DNA of 64,000 bases from Betaproteobacteria bacterium (lineage in GTDB: Bacteria > Pseudomonadota > Gammaproteobacteria > Burkholderiales > JAEUOS01): the NCBI GenBank assembly GCA_028292405.1, contig JAQGMJ010000030.1, positions 284,039 through 348,038 on the forward strand, read 5' to 3'. The notes beneath the pieces were generated by a model. It searched no databases and was not told the origin of the DNA. It worked only from the letters and a program-made list of their open reading frames with translations. Positions 56,509-64,000 of the stretch are shown here, in pieces. Position 1 is the first letter of the stretch. Each line of letters opens with the position of its first letter. The position numbers and the translations under genes are program-made.

Positions 56509-58140
56509 GTGGATCAGGATAAAAAAGAAAGCCCCGGGGCGCCAAGCAAAGGCGCGGAGCCTTCGTTCAGCCAGATCCAGAAGGCTGCCGAGCTCCTGAA
56601 GATCAAGCGCTTCGCCCAATCGGGCGCCGCCAGCGCCGCGCCGGCCGCCGAAGCGGCGCTGGCCGAAGCGCCCGCTCCCGCCGCGCAGCCGTCCGCCGCA
56701 ACGGCAGCGCCTGCCCCTGCCGCTCCGGTTGCACCGGTTGCCGCCACGCCGGCCGCACCGGCTCCCGTTGCTTCGGCAGTCGCCGCACCGGCGCCCGCCG
56801 CTCCCGCAGCCGCACCTGTCGCAGCCGCACCTGCCGCGGTTGCCGCCAAGCCGGCGCCGGTGGCCGACAAGCCGACCATGTCGCACGGCCCTTCGATCGC
56901 CGAGCCGGTGTCGATGGCGCAGCCGGCGGCCGCACGTGCCGCCGCATCCGCGCCGCAACCCGCTGCCGCGCCGGCCGTAGGAGGCGCCTCGCGCAACACC
57001 GGCGGCACCGTGCCCCACCCCGAGGCGCAGGCCGCCGCGGCCGACGCCGAGCCCTCGCTGCCGGCGGACTACGCGGAGCTTAAGCGCCAGGCGCTGCTGA
57101 AAGCGCAGGCGCAGATGCCGCAGGAGTCGCGGCTGGCCCTGCCGGTGGGCACCAGCCTGCAGGAGTACAACATCGAGTGGACGCTGGGCATCGGCGGCTT
57201 CGGCATCACCTACCTGGCGCTGGACACCAACCTCGAAGCCGAAGTGGCGATCAAGGAATACTTCCCCAGCGACATGTGCGCCCGCGAGTCCAGCGGCAAG
57301 GTGCGCATCAAGACGCCGGACGAGGAAGAAGCCTTCAAGGAAGGCCTGGACAAGTTCCTCAAGGAATGCCGCGTCCTGGCCAACTTCAAGCACGCCAACG
57401 TGGTGCGCGTCTCGCGCTTCTTCCAGGCCAACAACACCGCCTACATGGTGATGGAGTACGAGTCCGGCGAGTCCTTCAAGGACTGGCTGGCGGCGCGCAA
57501 GACCATCGACGAGGCGCTGCTGCTGAAGATGATCATGCCCCTGCTCGACGGGCTCGACGTCGTGCACAAGGCGGGCTTCCTGCACCGCGACATCAAGCCG
57601 GCGAACATTTTCGTGCGCCAGGACGACAGCATGGTCCTGCTCGACTTCGGCGCCGCGCGCCATGCCGTCGGCACGCGCAGCCGCAGCCTCACCACCATCG
57701 TCACCCCCGGCTACGCCCCGTTCGAGCAGTACCACTCGCACGGCAAGCAGGGCCCGTGGACCGACCTCTACGCCTTCGGCGGCATGATGTACTGGGTGAT
57801 CACCGGCTCCAAGCCGGTGGAGGCGCCCGCGCGCATCAAAAACGACGCCATGATTCCCGCCTCCAAGGCCGGCGCGGGCCGCTACAGCCCGGCGTTGCTG
57901 GCGGCCATTGACTGGGCCCTGGTGCCGGACGAAAACAAGCGCCCGCAGTCGGTCAGCGAGTTGAAGGCGGCGCTGACCGCCGCGACGCCGGTGGCGGTCC
58001 CCGTGCAGCAGGCGCTGCCGCCGGTGGCCCCGCAACCCCTGCCCAAGACCATGATCAAGGCGCCACCCAGGGCCGACGGCAAGACCGAAGACAGGACCGG
58101 CGACGCCAAAAAATGGTGGAAGCCCTGGGGCGCGAAGTAG
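56509..58140 (+). CDS. Hanks-type serine/threonine protein kinase
   Basis: A GTG at 56509 with TGGGGA eight bases upstream gives 543 residues. The first 200 residues are Ala/Pro-rich low-complexity sequence. The kinase domain follows: glycine loop LGIGGFGITYLA (226-237), Lys249 in VAIKEYFPSD, catalytic HRDIKPANIF with Asp361, LLDFGAARH with Asp379 and the activation-loop end TIVTPGYAPFEQY. There is no membrane span or PASTA repeat; the C-terminus ends KKWWKPWGAK. The GGFGITYLALD variant is common in proteobacterial kinases linked to PP2C or FHA partners. It is a likely cognate kinase for the phosphatase upstream. Confidence 0.91.
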   Translation: MDQDKKESPGAPSKGAEPSFSQIQKAAELLKIKRFAQSGAASAAPAAEAALAEAPAPAAQPSAATAAPAPAAPVAPVAATPAAPAPVASAVAAPAPAAPAAAPVAAAPAAVAAKPAPVADKPTMSHGPSIAEPVSMAQPAAARAAASAPQPAAAPAVGGASRNTGGTVPHPEAQAAAADAEPSLPADYAELKRQALLKAQAQMPQESRLALPVGTSLQEYNIEWTLGIGGFGITYLALDTNLEAEVAIKEYFPSDMCARESSGKVRIKTPDEEEAFKEGLDKFLKECRVLANFKHANVVRVSRFFQANNTAYMVMEYESGESFKDWLAARKTIDEALLLKMIMPLLDGLDVVHKAGFLHRDIKPANIFVRQDDSMVLLDFGAARHAVGTRSRSLTTIVTPGYAPFEQYHSHGKQGPWTDLYAFGGMMYWVITGSKPVEAPARIKNDAMIPASKAGAGRYSPALLAAIDWALVPDENKRPQSVSELKAALTAATPVAVPVQQALPPVAPQPLPKTMIKAPPRADGKTEDRTGDAKKWWKPWGAK

Positions 58141-58158
58141 CCGCCTTTGGTCCATCCA

Positions 58159-58183
58159 CAACGCCCGCCTCAAGCGGGCGTTG
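58159..58183 (+). terminator. Hairpin terminator 1 after the kinase gene
   Basis: CAACGCCCGC pairs perfectly with GCGGGCGTTG around CTCAA. The following bases (TTACAT) are only weakly T-rich. It lies 18 bp after the kinase stop. Confidence 0.7.
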
Positions 58184-58190
58184 TTACATA

Positions 58191-58216
58191 GATGCCCGCC
58201 TCAAGCAGGCGTCTTT
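58191..58216 (+). terminator. Hairpin terminator 2, a decayed duplicate of the first
   Basis: GATGCCCGC and GCAGGCGTC pair around the same CTCAA loop with one C-A mismatch and one wobble, then TTTAC follows. The shared loop and arms show a tandem duplication of the terminator before the convergent ACMSD-like gene. Confidence 0.6.
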
Positions 58217-58246
58217 ACGTGGGACCCGCGTAGGCCTAAGTAGGCC

Positions 58247-59239
58247 CTATTGCAGGCCGAGGAAGCGCTGCGCGTTGCCACCAAGCATTTTCGCTTTGGC
58301 TTCCTCGCTGAAACCGGAACTGCGGATCAGCCTGCCGATCGACAACTCGCCTAGCGGGAACGGGTAGTCCGAGCCCAGCATCACCTGGCTCTCGCCCATC
58401 ACTTCCACCAGCAGGCGCAGGCTGCGCGGGTCGAACACCGCCGAGTCCACCGAGAAGCGGTCGAGGTAGTGGCTGGGCGGATGCTTCGACACGCCGCGCG
58501 CGATGTCGCGGTTGTGCCAGGCATTTTCCAGGCGTCCGAGCAGGAAGGCGAAGCTGCCGCCGCCGTGGGCGAAGCACAGGCGCAGGTCTTTCGGCAGTTT
58601 GTCGAAGGCGCCGCCAAGGATCATCGCGACAATCGACAGTTGCGTTTCCGCCGGCATCGACACTGTCCACGCCATCATGTGCTTGGCGGTGCGCGCGCCG
58701 CCTATCATGTCCCAGGGGTGCGCCAACACCGCCGCGCCTTCGTGCGCGCAATGGGCGAGAAAACGCACCAGGCCCTCGTCGTCGAGGTCGCGGTCGCCGA
58801 CGTGGTTGCCGATCTGCACGCCAAGGTGGCCGGCCTTCATCGCGCGCGTCAACTCCTGGCAGGCGAGGTCGATGTCCTGCAGCGGTACCTGCGCCAGGGC
58901 TTTGAGGCGGCCGCCGCTTTTCGCGCACATCTCAAGGGCCGCGTCGTTGAACAGGCGCGCGCATTCCATCGCTTCTTCCGGCTTGCGCATGTAGGCGAAC
59001 AGCACCGGCGTCGAGCAGATCACCTGCATGTCGATGGCGTCACGGTCCATCTCTTCCAGGCGCTTGGCCACGTCCCAGCAGGCGGAGTAGACCGGACGGA
59101 ATTCCTTCTGGCCGATCATCACCATGGCGCGGCCGTCGCCGAGGTGTTTCATCCACGGCCAGTCCGGCGTGCCGAATTTCTTTTCCAGGTCGGGCCAGGT
59201 TTCGGGGAAGAAGTGGGAGTGGATGTCGATGACCGTCAT
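58247..59239 (-). CDS. nbaD: Aminocarboxymuconate-semialdehyde decarboxylase (ACMSD)-like amidohydrolase
   Basis: This 330-residue amidohydrolase-superfamily enzyme matches ACMSD by motif: the metal ligands His7 and His9 (VIDIHSHFFPE), His174 (VLAHPWDM), the catalytic-type His225 (CFAHGGGSF) and Asp291 (LGSDYPFPLG). ACMSD decarboxylates 2-amino-3-carboxymuconate 6-semialdehyde, the ring-cleavage product of 3-hydroxyanthranilate. Nearby 3-HAO and aminomuconate deaminase genes support the same role. Symbol nbaD is by family and context. It is separated from 3-HAO by a decayed gene. Confidence 0.86.
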   Translation of the reverse strand: MTVIDIHSHFFPETWPDLEKKFGTPDWPWMKHLGDGRAMVMIGQKEFRPVYSACWDVAKRLEEMDRDAIDMQVICSTPVLFAYMRKPEEAMECARLFNDAALEMCAKSGGRLKALAQVPLQDIDLACQELTRAMKAGHLGVQIGNHVGDRDLDDEGLVRFLAHCAHEGAAVLAHPWDMIGGARTAKHMMAWTVSMPAETQLSIVAMILGGAFDKLPKDLRLCFAHGGGSFAFLLGRLENAWHNRDIARGVSKHPPSHYLDRFSVDSAVFDPRSLRLLVEVMGESQVMLGSDYPFPLGELSIGRLIRSSGFSEEAKAKMLGGNAQRFLGLQ

Positions 59240-59293
59240 GGTCTTCTTTCCTTGATTCGAGGTGATATCGTGCGGCGAACGCCCGTGCTCTTG

Positions 59294-59759
59294 TCAGGCC
59301 ACGCCTGACTTGTCTGGCACGCGGCTGCTCATCGTATAGACGGAGAAAATCCGGAACGGACCGGCTCGGAGTTCTTGAACAAACCTTCTTCCAAGGCCTG
59401 TTTTGCTCAGCAAAGGTATTGAACAGGCAGTAGCGGTTGACCTGAATGGTCTGGCCAGGTAGTTACAGGAAAGCGGCGAGCACTCCGGATTGGTATGACC
59501 CGAAAACGTGGTTACATCAAAGCCTTTGAGATGCTTATCTAGCGGTTCCTGTACACGGGTAGCGAAAGAGGGTTCAGGCGAAATCGATCGCCAAAGGCGT
59601 GTCGAACAACCAATAACCATTGTGCTTCCGGAAATTGATATAGTCGGCAAAATCCTTCGAAACACATCCGCTCAGAGAGTAGATATCCGAAACGCCATAG
59701 GCCTGCAGCCCATCCGGCTTGGATTCAATTCACTTATAAAGATAGCCAACCGGAATCAT
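59294..59759 (-). pseudogene. Decayed gene of unknown function inside the kynurenine cluster
   Basis: The 533-bp gap (59240-59772) contains one broken gene on the minus strand. From the ATG at 59759 it reads MIPVGYLYK, a TGA at codon 10, then IESKPDGLQAYGVSDIYSLS and NFRKHNGYWLFDTPLAI in the same frame. The frame then shifts to SFATRVQEPLDKHLKGFDV and TTFSGHTNPECSPLSCNYLA, shifts again to NRYCLFNTFAE and ALEEGLFKNSEP, and again to GPFRIFSVYTM. That is one stop and at least three frame changes in about 150 codons. The blocks look like one conserved small protein whose name I do not know. GC content is lower than around it. Confidence 0.62.
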
Positions 59760-59772
59760 GGCTCTACCGGCG

Positions 59773-60300
<528 letters not shown>

Positions 60301-60747
60301 TTATTTCGGCAGAGGTTTAGCGGGAGACTGCGGAGCAGCGAGCGGCTTATAGGCAACCGCCTTGATCTCAATGCGCAGGTGCGGATGCGGCAGCTGGTGT
60401 ACCGCCACCGTGGTGCGCGCCGGGCCGTCGTAGTCGAAGAACTCGCCGTAGACCTCGTTGTAGCCGCCGAAGTCGCCCATGTCGACCAGGAAGCTGGTGA
60501 CTTCGACGCAATCGGACAACTCCGCGCCGGCGCTCTTCAGCACATCGCGGATGTTCTCGATCACCGCGCGCGTCTGCTCGCGGATGTCCAACTGCATGGT
60601 GCCGGCGGCGTCCGCGCTGGCGCCGGCGAAGGTATTGTCGGGCCGGCGGGAACTGGTGCCGGAGACGAAAATAAAGTCACCGGCGCGCCGGTAGTGCGGG
60701 TATTTGCCGCGCGGCCTGGCGCGGCCGGCGATGACTTCGGAACTCAC
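60301..60747 (-). CDS. nbaF: RidA/YjgF-family 2-aminomuconate deaminase
   Basis: This 148-residue RidA-fold protein probably converts 2-aminomuconate to 4-oxalocrotonate. It has the family's [36 protein letters not shown] and [12 protein letters not shown] segments, with the Arg of RIEIKAVA that binds the carboxylate. Plain RidA proteins are about 130 residues; this one has the longer N-terminus of aminomuconate deaminases. It lies 12 bp upstream of 3-HAO. The matching aldehyde dehydrogenase (nbaE) is not in the window. Function is assigned by family plus context. Confidence 0.84.
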   Translation of the reverse strand: MSSEVIAGRARPRGKYPHYRRAGDFIFVSGTSSRRPDNTFAGASADAAGTMQLDIREQTRAVIENIRDVLKSAGAELSDCVEVTSFLVDMGDFGGYNEVYGEFFDYDGPARTTVAVHQLPHPHLRIEIKAVAYKPLAAPQSPAKPLPK

Positions 60748-60760
60748 GTTAACGCTCCGC

Positions 60761-61435
60761 TTATTGTTCCGCTACGTGCTGCTTGAAAAAATCCAGGGTG
60801 CGCTGGCGTGCTTCCTTGGCCGAGTTGGCCTCGTAGGCGCCGCGCTGGTCGCAGTTGAAACCGTGGTCGGCCGGGTAGACGAACACTTGCGCGGTGGGGT
60901 GCTTGGCCTTGACCTTCTCCACGCCTTCCATCGGGATGTAGCTGTCCTTCTCGCCGAAGTGCATCATCACCGGCACCTTGGGCTGCTCGTTCACCACGTC
61001 AGGAATACCGCCGCCGTAGTAGGGCACGGCCGCGGCCAGGCCCTTGACGCGGGCTGAGCTATACCAGGCGAGCAGGCCGCCGAAGCAATAGCCGACGATG
61101 CCGACCTTGCCGGCCTTGCCCGCTTCATCGACGGTGGCCTGGATGTCCTGCAGCGCATCGTCGATCTTGGTGGCGGCCTTCAGGCCCACGCCCTGCTGCA
61201 TTTCCGGCATGGTGTAGCCGATGTCCACGCCGGGCTTGACGCGGTCGAACACCGCCGGGGCCAGCGCCAGGTAGCCTTCGGAAGCGTAGAGGTCGGCGGT
61301 CTTGCGGATGTGGTCGTTGACGCCGAAGATTTCCTGGATCACCACGATGGCGCCCTTGGGCTTGCCCGAAGGCTCGGCCTTGTAGCAGGAAAATTTGTGG
61401 CCGTCGGCGGCTGTCAGCGTAATCGTGGTGCCCAT
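60761..61435 (-). CDS. Dienelactone hydrolase family protein
   Basis: The start at 61435 is supported by AGGAG eight bases upstream and gives 224 residues. The catalytic residues of dienelactone hydrolases are in place: Glu35 ([11 protein letters not shown]), Cys117 (VGYCFGG), Asp164 and His191 (PADHGFNCD). The family opens dienelactones in aromatic catabolism, but broad hydrolases also belong to it. It begins the minus-strand group DLH-deaminase-3-HAO-(pseudogene)-ACMSD. A divergent extradiol dioxygenase gene starts 163 bp away. Confidence 0.92.
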   Translation of the reverse strand: MGTTITLTAADGHKFSCYKAEPSGKPKGAIVVIQEIFGVNDHIRKTADLYASEGYLALAPAVFDRVKPGVDIGYTMPEMQQGVGLKAATKIDDALQDIQATVDEAGKAGKVGIVGYCFGGLLAWYSSARVKGLAAAVPYYGGGIPDVVNEQPKVPVMMHFGEKDSYIPMEGVEKVKAKHPTAQVFVYPADHGFNCDQRGAYEANSAKEARQRTLDFFKQHVAEQ

Positions 61436-61597
61436 TTTAATCTCCTGAAATCGGTTTGAAATGCGTGTCCGGAATGCGTGGGATGTTGTTGCGTCCACCG
61501 TGGTCTGCAACGCCCGGCCGAGTCGTATACGATGGTGGCTGACGCGATTGTAGCGCTCATTGCGCCCCGCCCGAAACGCCTCCTGGCCAGATTACCC

Positions 61598-62467
61598 ATG
61601 ATTAATCTTCACGACATCCGCTACATCCGCCTCGGCAGCCGCGACATCGAAGGCGCGACCCGCTACGCCACCTCCATCCTCGGCCTGCAGGTTGCCCAAC
61701 AGGCCGGCAACCCGAAGCACGGCAAGTCGGTGTATTTCCGCAGCGACGCCCGCGACCACACCTTGGTGTATTTCGACGGCGACCCGCGCGACCACACCGT
61801 CGGCTTTTCCGTCGACAGCGTCGCCGAACTGGACTCCGCTGCCGCCAACCTCGACGCCGAACGCATCCCGTTTACGCGCGGCACGCAAGAGCAATGCGAA
61901 GCGCGCCGCGTCGAAGCCTTCATCAACTTCAGGGACCCCACCGGCAACGCCATCGACCTCTGCGTCTGGCCGCACCACTCCGGCACCCGCTACTTCCCGA
62001 CCCGCGACGCCGGCATCACCGGCTTTTCCCACATCGGCCTGCGCACCACCGATGCGAAACGCGACGAACGTTTTTGGACAACCGTATTGTCGGCAAAGGT
62101 GTCCGATCGCATCGGCCCAGCTCCGCTCCTCCGTATTGACGAGGTACACCACAAGATCGCCCTCTTCCCCTCGACGTTTGCGGGAGTGCAGCACATCAAC
62201 CACCAGGTGGCCGAGGTCGACGACATCATGCGCTCCTGGTACTTCCTCAAGGAAAAAGGTATCCGCATCGTCTTCGGCCCCGGACGCCATCCCACCTCCG
62301 GCGCGCGCTTTCTCTACTTCGAAGGCCCGGACGGCATGGTCTACGAATACTCCTGCGGCGTGCGCATGGTGACGGATCCGGAGGAGATGCCGAGGCAGTT
62401 TCCGTTTACGGCGGAGTCGTTTTGCATGTGGGGGGCTAAGCCGGATATTCCAGAGTTCAAGACCTGA
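61598..62467 (+). CDS. Type I extradiol (VOC) ring-cleavage dioxygenase
   Basis: The ATG at 61598 gives 289 residues with two VOC domains. The C-terminal half has the Fe(II) triad: His145 (FSHIGLRT), His202 (HINHQVAEVDD) and Glu250 (MVYEYSCGV), and His185 in VHHKIALF is at the place of the catalytic acid/base of BphC-type enzymes. Members cleave catechol-type rings at the meta position. The gene is divergent from the dienelactone hydrolase cluster, so they may share a promoter region. Substrate not resolved; 2,3-dihydroxybiphenyl-like or other catechols are possible. Confidence 0.88.
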   Translation: MINLHDIRYIRLGSRDIEGATRYATSILGLQVAQQAGNPKHGKSVYFRSDARDHTLVYFDGDPRDHTVGFSVDSVAELDSAAANLDAERIPFTRGTQEQCEARRVEAFINFRDPTGNAIDLCVWPHHSGTRYFPTRDAGITGFSHIGLRTTDAKRDERFWTTVLSAKVSDRIGPAPLLRIDEVHHKIALFPSTFAGVQHINHQVAEVDDIMRSWYFLKEKGIRIVFGPGRHPTSGARFLYFEGPDGMVYEYSCGVRMVTDPEEMPRQFPFTAESFCMWGAKPDIPEFKT

Positions 62468-62508
62468 CAACGGTAAAAGACGGTTATTTGGCGCTGTCGC
62501 GGTCCGGC

Positions 62509-63096
62509 TCATGGACTTACTGAAATGCACTCTTGCAGCAATCCCGCGTAGTGAATTTCAAGTAGCTCGAGAACTGGCCTGCTTCCCGAGTAGTAAGCCG
62601 AATCTTCTGCTCGAAATGAGCGCTCTGATGCCAGTCGAGAATATTCTTCCAGTGAACCAACCCTGTTGACTGGATCATCCAGGACCTTCTGCAAAGACAC
62701 TTCAAGCAAGCCAGCCTGGGCTTCCGCGCCGATAGATCTCAGCGCAGAGATTGTGGCCAGAGCGTCATCGGTCCCGCGATTGTGAAAATATTGCAAGTGC
62801 CCGCCATTGAGCACCTCCGCGTCGTAACAGTAGGCCAGCCAGAACGAATAGAACTCTTCCCGAGACTGCTCACCTGGATGCTTTGCGAGATACATAACGA
62901 GCGCCCAAACGCGCGCGCTTGATTCTTCCCGCAATTCCTCAGAAGTGATGGTCGCAACGGGTTCCATAAGTATCTGCTCTAGTTCATCTGCGGCAAAGGT
63001 TTCAAGCCACAGCGCCACCCATGCTTGTGTTTCGGCTGGCGAGTTCTCGCGAATCACGACACAGGATTCCACGACGGGTGCCAGTTGCCTAGCCAT
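62509..63096 (-). CDS. DMP19/DUF4375 family protein
   Basis: This 195-residue protein has the DUF4375 (DMP19) core, best seen in LNGGHLQYFHNRGTDDALAT and preceded by FYSFWLAYCYDAEVL. DMP19 in Neisseria is a DNA-mimic that inhibits a transcription factor, but most members have no known role. The coding sequence is AT-richer than its neighbours, which suggests recent arrival. It lies next to an orphan terminase small subunit and 41 bp from the dioxygenase stop. No signal peptide is visible. Confidence 0.83.
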   Translation of the reverse strand: MARQLAPVVESCVVIRENSPAETQAWVALWLETFAADELEQILMEPVATITSEELREESSARVWALVMYLAKHPGEQSREEFYSFWLAYCYDAEVLNGGHLQYFHNRGTDDALATISALRSIGAEAQAGLLEVSLQKVLDDPVNRVGSLEEYSRLASERSFRAEDSAYYSGSRPVLELLEIHYAGLLQECISVSP

Positions 63097-63211
63097 TGAG
63101 GAACTCCAGGATCATTTCGGTCACGATTGTGCAATCACGCAGTACTTTTATAGGCTACATCGCCTCTGTCTCCATAAAGAATATCCCAAATCACGGTAAA
63201 CAACAGTGGTT

Positions 63212-63904
63212 TCAGCGCCGCGTGGTGCGCGGCACGCCGTCTTCGGACGGCCGGTTGCCGAAGAGGAGTTGGGCGGCGCGGCTGCGGAAGGGGATGGCGT
63301 CGGGGACGGGGAAGGTGGCGGCGGGTTGCGGCGCGGGGGCCGGGCGAGACGGGGCGATGCCCCAGGGATGCGGGGGCGTGGTTTCGGGCTCGGCTTCGAT
63401 TTCGGCCTGGGGTTCGCTGGCGGGTGATTCGTCGGGCTCGGGCATGAGGGCTTCGAGCGCCTTGATTTCCATGGCGGTGTAGTGGTCGAGGCTTTTTTCG
63501 AGGGCGGCGATGGCGATGTGGCGGACGGGCTGGCGGACGCGGACGGTGCATTTGCCGTCGGAGCGCAGGTCGTAGCTGACGGTTAAGGCTGTGCGGGTGT
63601 CTTCGTCGAGGTCGCGCAGGGGTTTGGTGTTGCCTTCGGCGTCGAGGAGTTTGCCGGGGTCGAAGAAGGCGGCGTTGGCCTGGGCGCGCAGGAGCTTGAT
63701 GGGGGTGATGCCGAAGGTGGCGAAGAGGTCGCGCAGGGCGATGACGATGTGGTGGCGCACGAGGGGGTTGTTCATCAGGGCGGCGGCCTGGGCGCCGCGG
63801 GTTTTAACGGAGTAGCCGGCGCGGACGGCGGCGGCGGTGGCGTTTTGGTCGAAGAGGTATTCGTTGACGAAGCGTTCCTGGCGGTCGGTGAGAGTGGCGG
63901 TCAT
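63212..63904 (-). CDS. Phage terminase small subunit-like protein, orphan
   Basis: This 230-residue protein starts with the signature of small terminase subunits, LTDRQERFVNEYLFDQNATA and AVRAGYSVKTRGAQAAALMN (residues 5-45), which bind phage DNA at packaging sites. The C-terminal 80 residues are a Pro/Glu-rich tail ending FRSRAAQLLFGNRPSEDG. A large subunit or other head genes would be expected just downstream on this strand, but a DUF4375 gene is there instead. It is therefore a remnant or an orphan used for something else; genes beyond the right edge may decide. The last 96 bp of the window show no further gene. Confidence 0.85.
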   Translation of the reverse strand: MTATLTDRQERFVNEYLFDQNATAAAVRAGYSVKTRGAQAAALMNNPLVRHHIVIALRDLFATFGITPIKLLRAQANAAFFDPGKLLDAEGNTKPLRDLDEDTRTALTVSYDLRSDGKCTVRVRQPVRHIAIAALEKSLDHYTAMEIKALEALMPEPDESPASEPQAEIEAEPETTPPHPWGIAPSRPAPAPQPAATFPVPDAIPFRSRAAQLLFGNRPSEDGVPRTTRR

Positions 63905-64000
63905 GGTGCGTTCCTTGTGCGGTTGGATGGGTGCGTGATCGCTACCCTGAGATCAAAGATACGCATGTCGATGAACTAAGTGTGGTTGATTTTCGAGGCG

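Overview
The window reads as chromosomal DNA of a GC-rich betaproteobacterium of the order Burkholderiales. The evidence is the gene order ndk-rlmN-pilF-rodZ-ispG-hisS-yfgM-bamB and tig-clpP-clpX-lon, two tripartite-tricarboxylate (Bug-type) binding proteins, an hpnCDE squalene cassette and accA-tilS. An Oxalobacteraceae- or Alcaligenaceae-like host is an inference; the sequence alone does not name a species.

Layout. 1-5.2 kb: the start of a molybdopterin hydroxylase, a 3-methyladenine glycosylase, a MASE1 histidine kinase with a FixJ-type regulator, and a polysaccharide deacetylase. 5.2-12.3 kb: a tight seven-gene minus-strand operon holding three tandem enzyme pairs (two SMP-30 proteins, two cupins, two flavoprotein monooxygenase-like proteins) plus one Bug protein; it looks like an undescribed catabolic unit. 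12.4-14 kb: an alpha/beta hydrolase and a histidine phosphatase. 14-20.1 kb: lon, clpX, clpP, tig and tRNA-Leu(UAG). 20.3-24.3 kb: a PrpD-Bug-PrpD cassette. 24.5-33.1 kb: an MHYT-GGDEF-EAL c-di-GMP protein, an MBL hydrolase, a divergent AcnA-type aconitase, and acnB behind a promoter with a perfect palindrome in its spacer. 33.3-41 kb: an OafA-type acyltransferase and a minus-strand acyl-CoA cluster (NDP-forming ligase, PrpD, MaoC-like hydratase, class III CoA-transferase). 41-44.2 kb: hpnC, hpnD, hpnE, with a duplicated hpnD start and a 14-bp inverted repeat around the real start. 44.3-55.2 kb: the conserved bamB-to-ndk cluster, tilS, accA and an AlkA-like glycosylase. 55.5-58.1 kb: a PP2C phosphatase and Ser/Thr kinase pair. 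58.2-62.5 kb: 3-hydroxyanthranilate meta-cleavage genes (ACMSD, 3-HAO, aminomuconate deaminase) interrupted by a decayed gene, then a dienelactone hydrolase and an extradiol dioxygenase. 62.5-64 kb: a DMP19/DUF4375 protein and a lone phage terminase small subunit, possibly the edge of an island.

The window joins core functions (proteostasis, translation, outer-membrane assembly, isoprenoid and fatty-acid synthesis) to accessory catabolism of aromatic and tricarboxylate-like compounds. The main new observations are the paired operon, in which one SMP-30 copy has lost all four metal ligands; the duplicated and hairpin-flanked hpnD start; a two-hairpin repeat that abuts stop codons at two loci; the palindrome inside the acnB promoter; and the pseudogene inside the kynurenine cluster.
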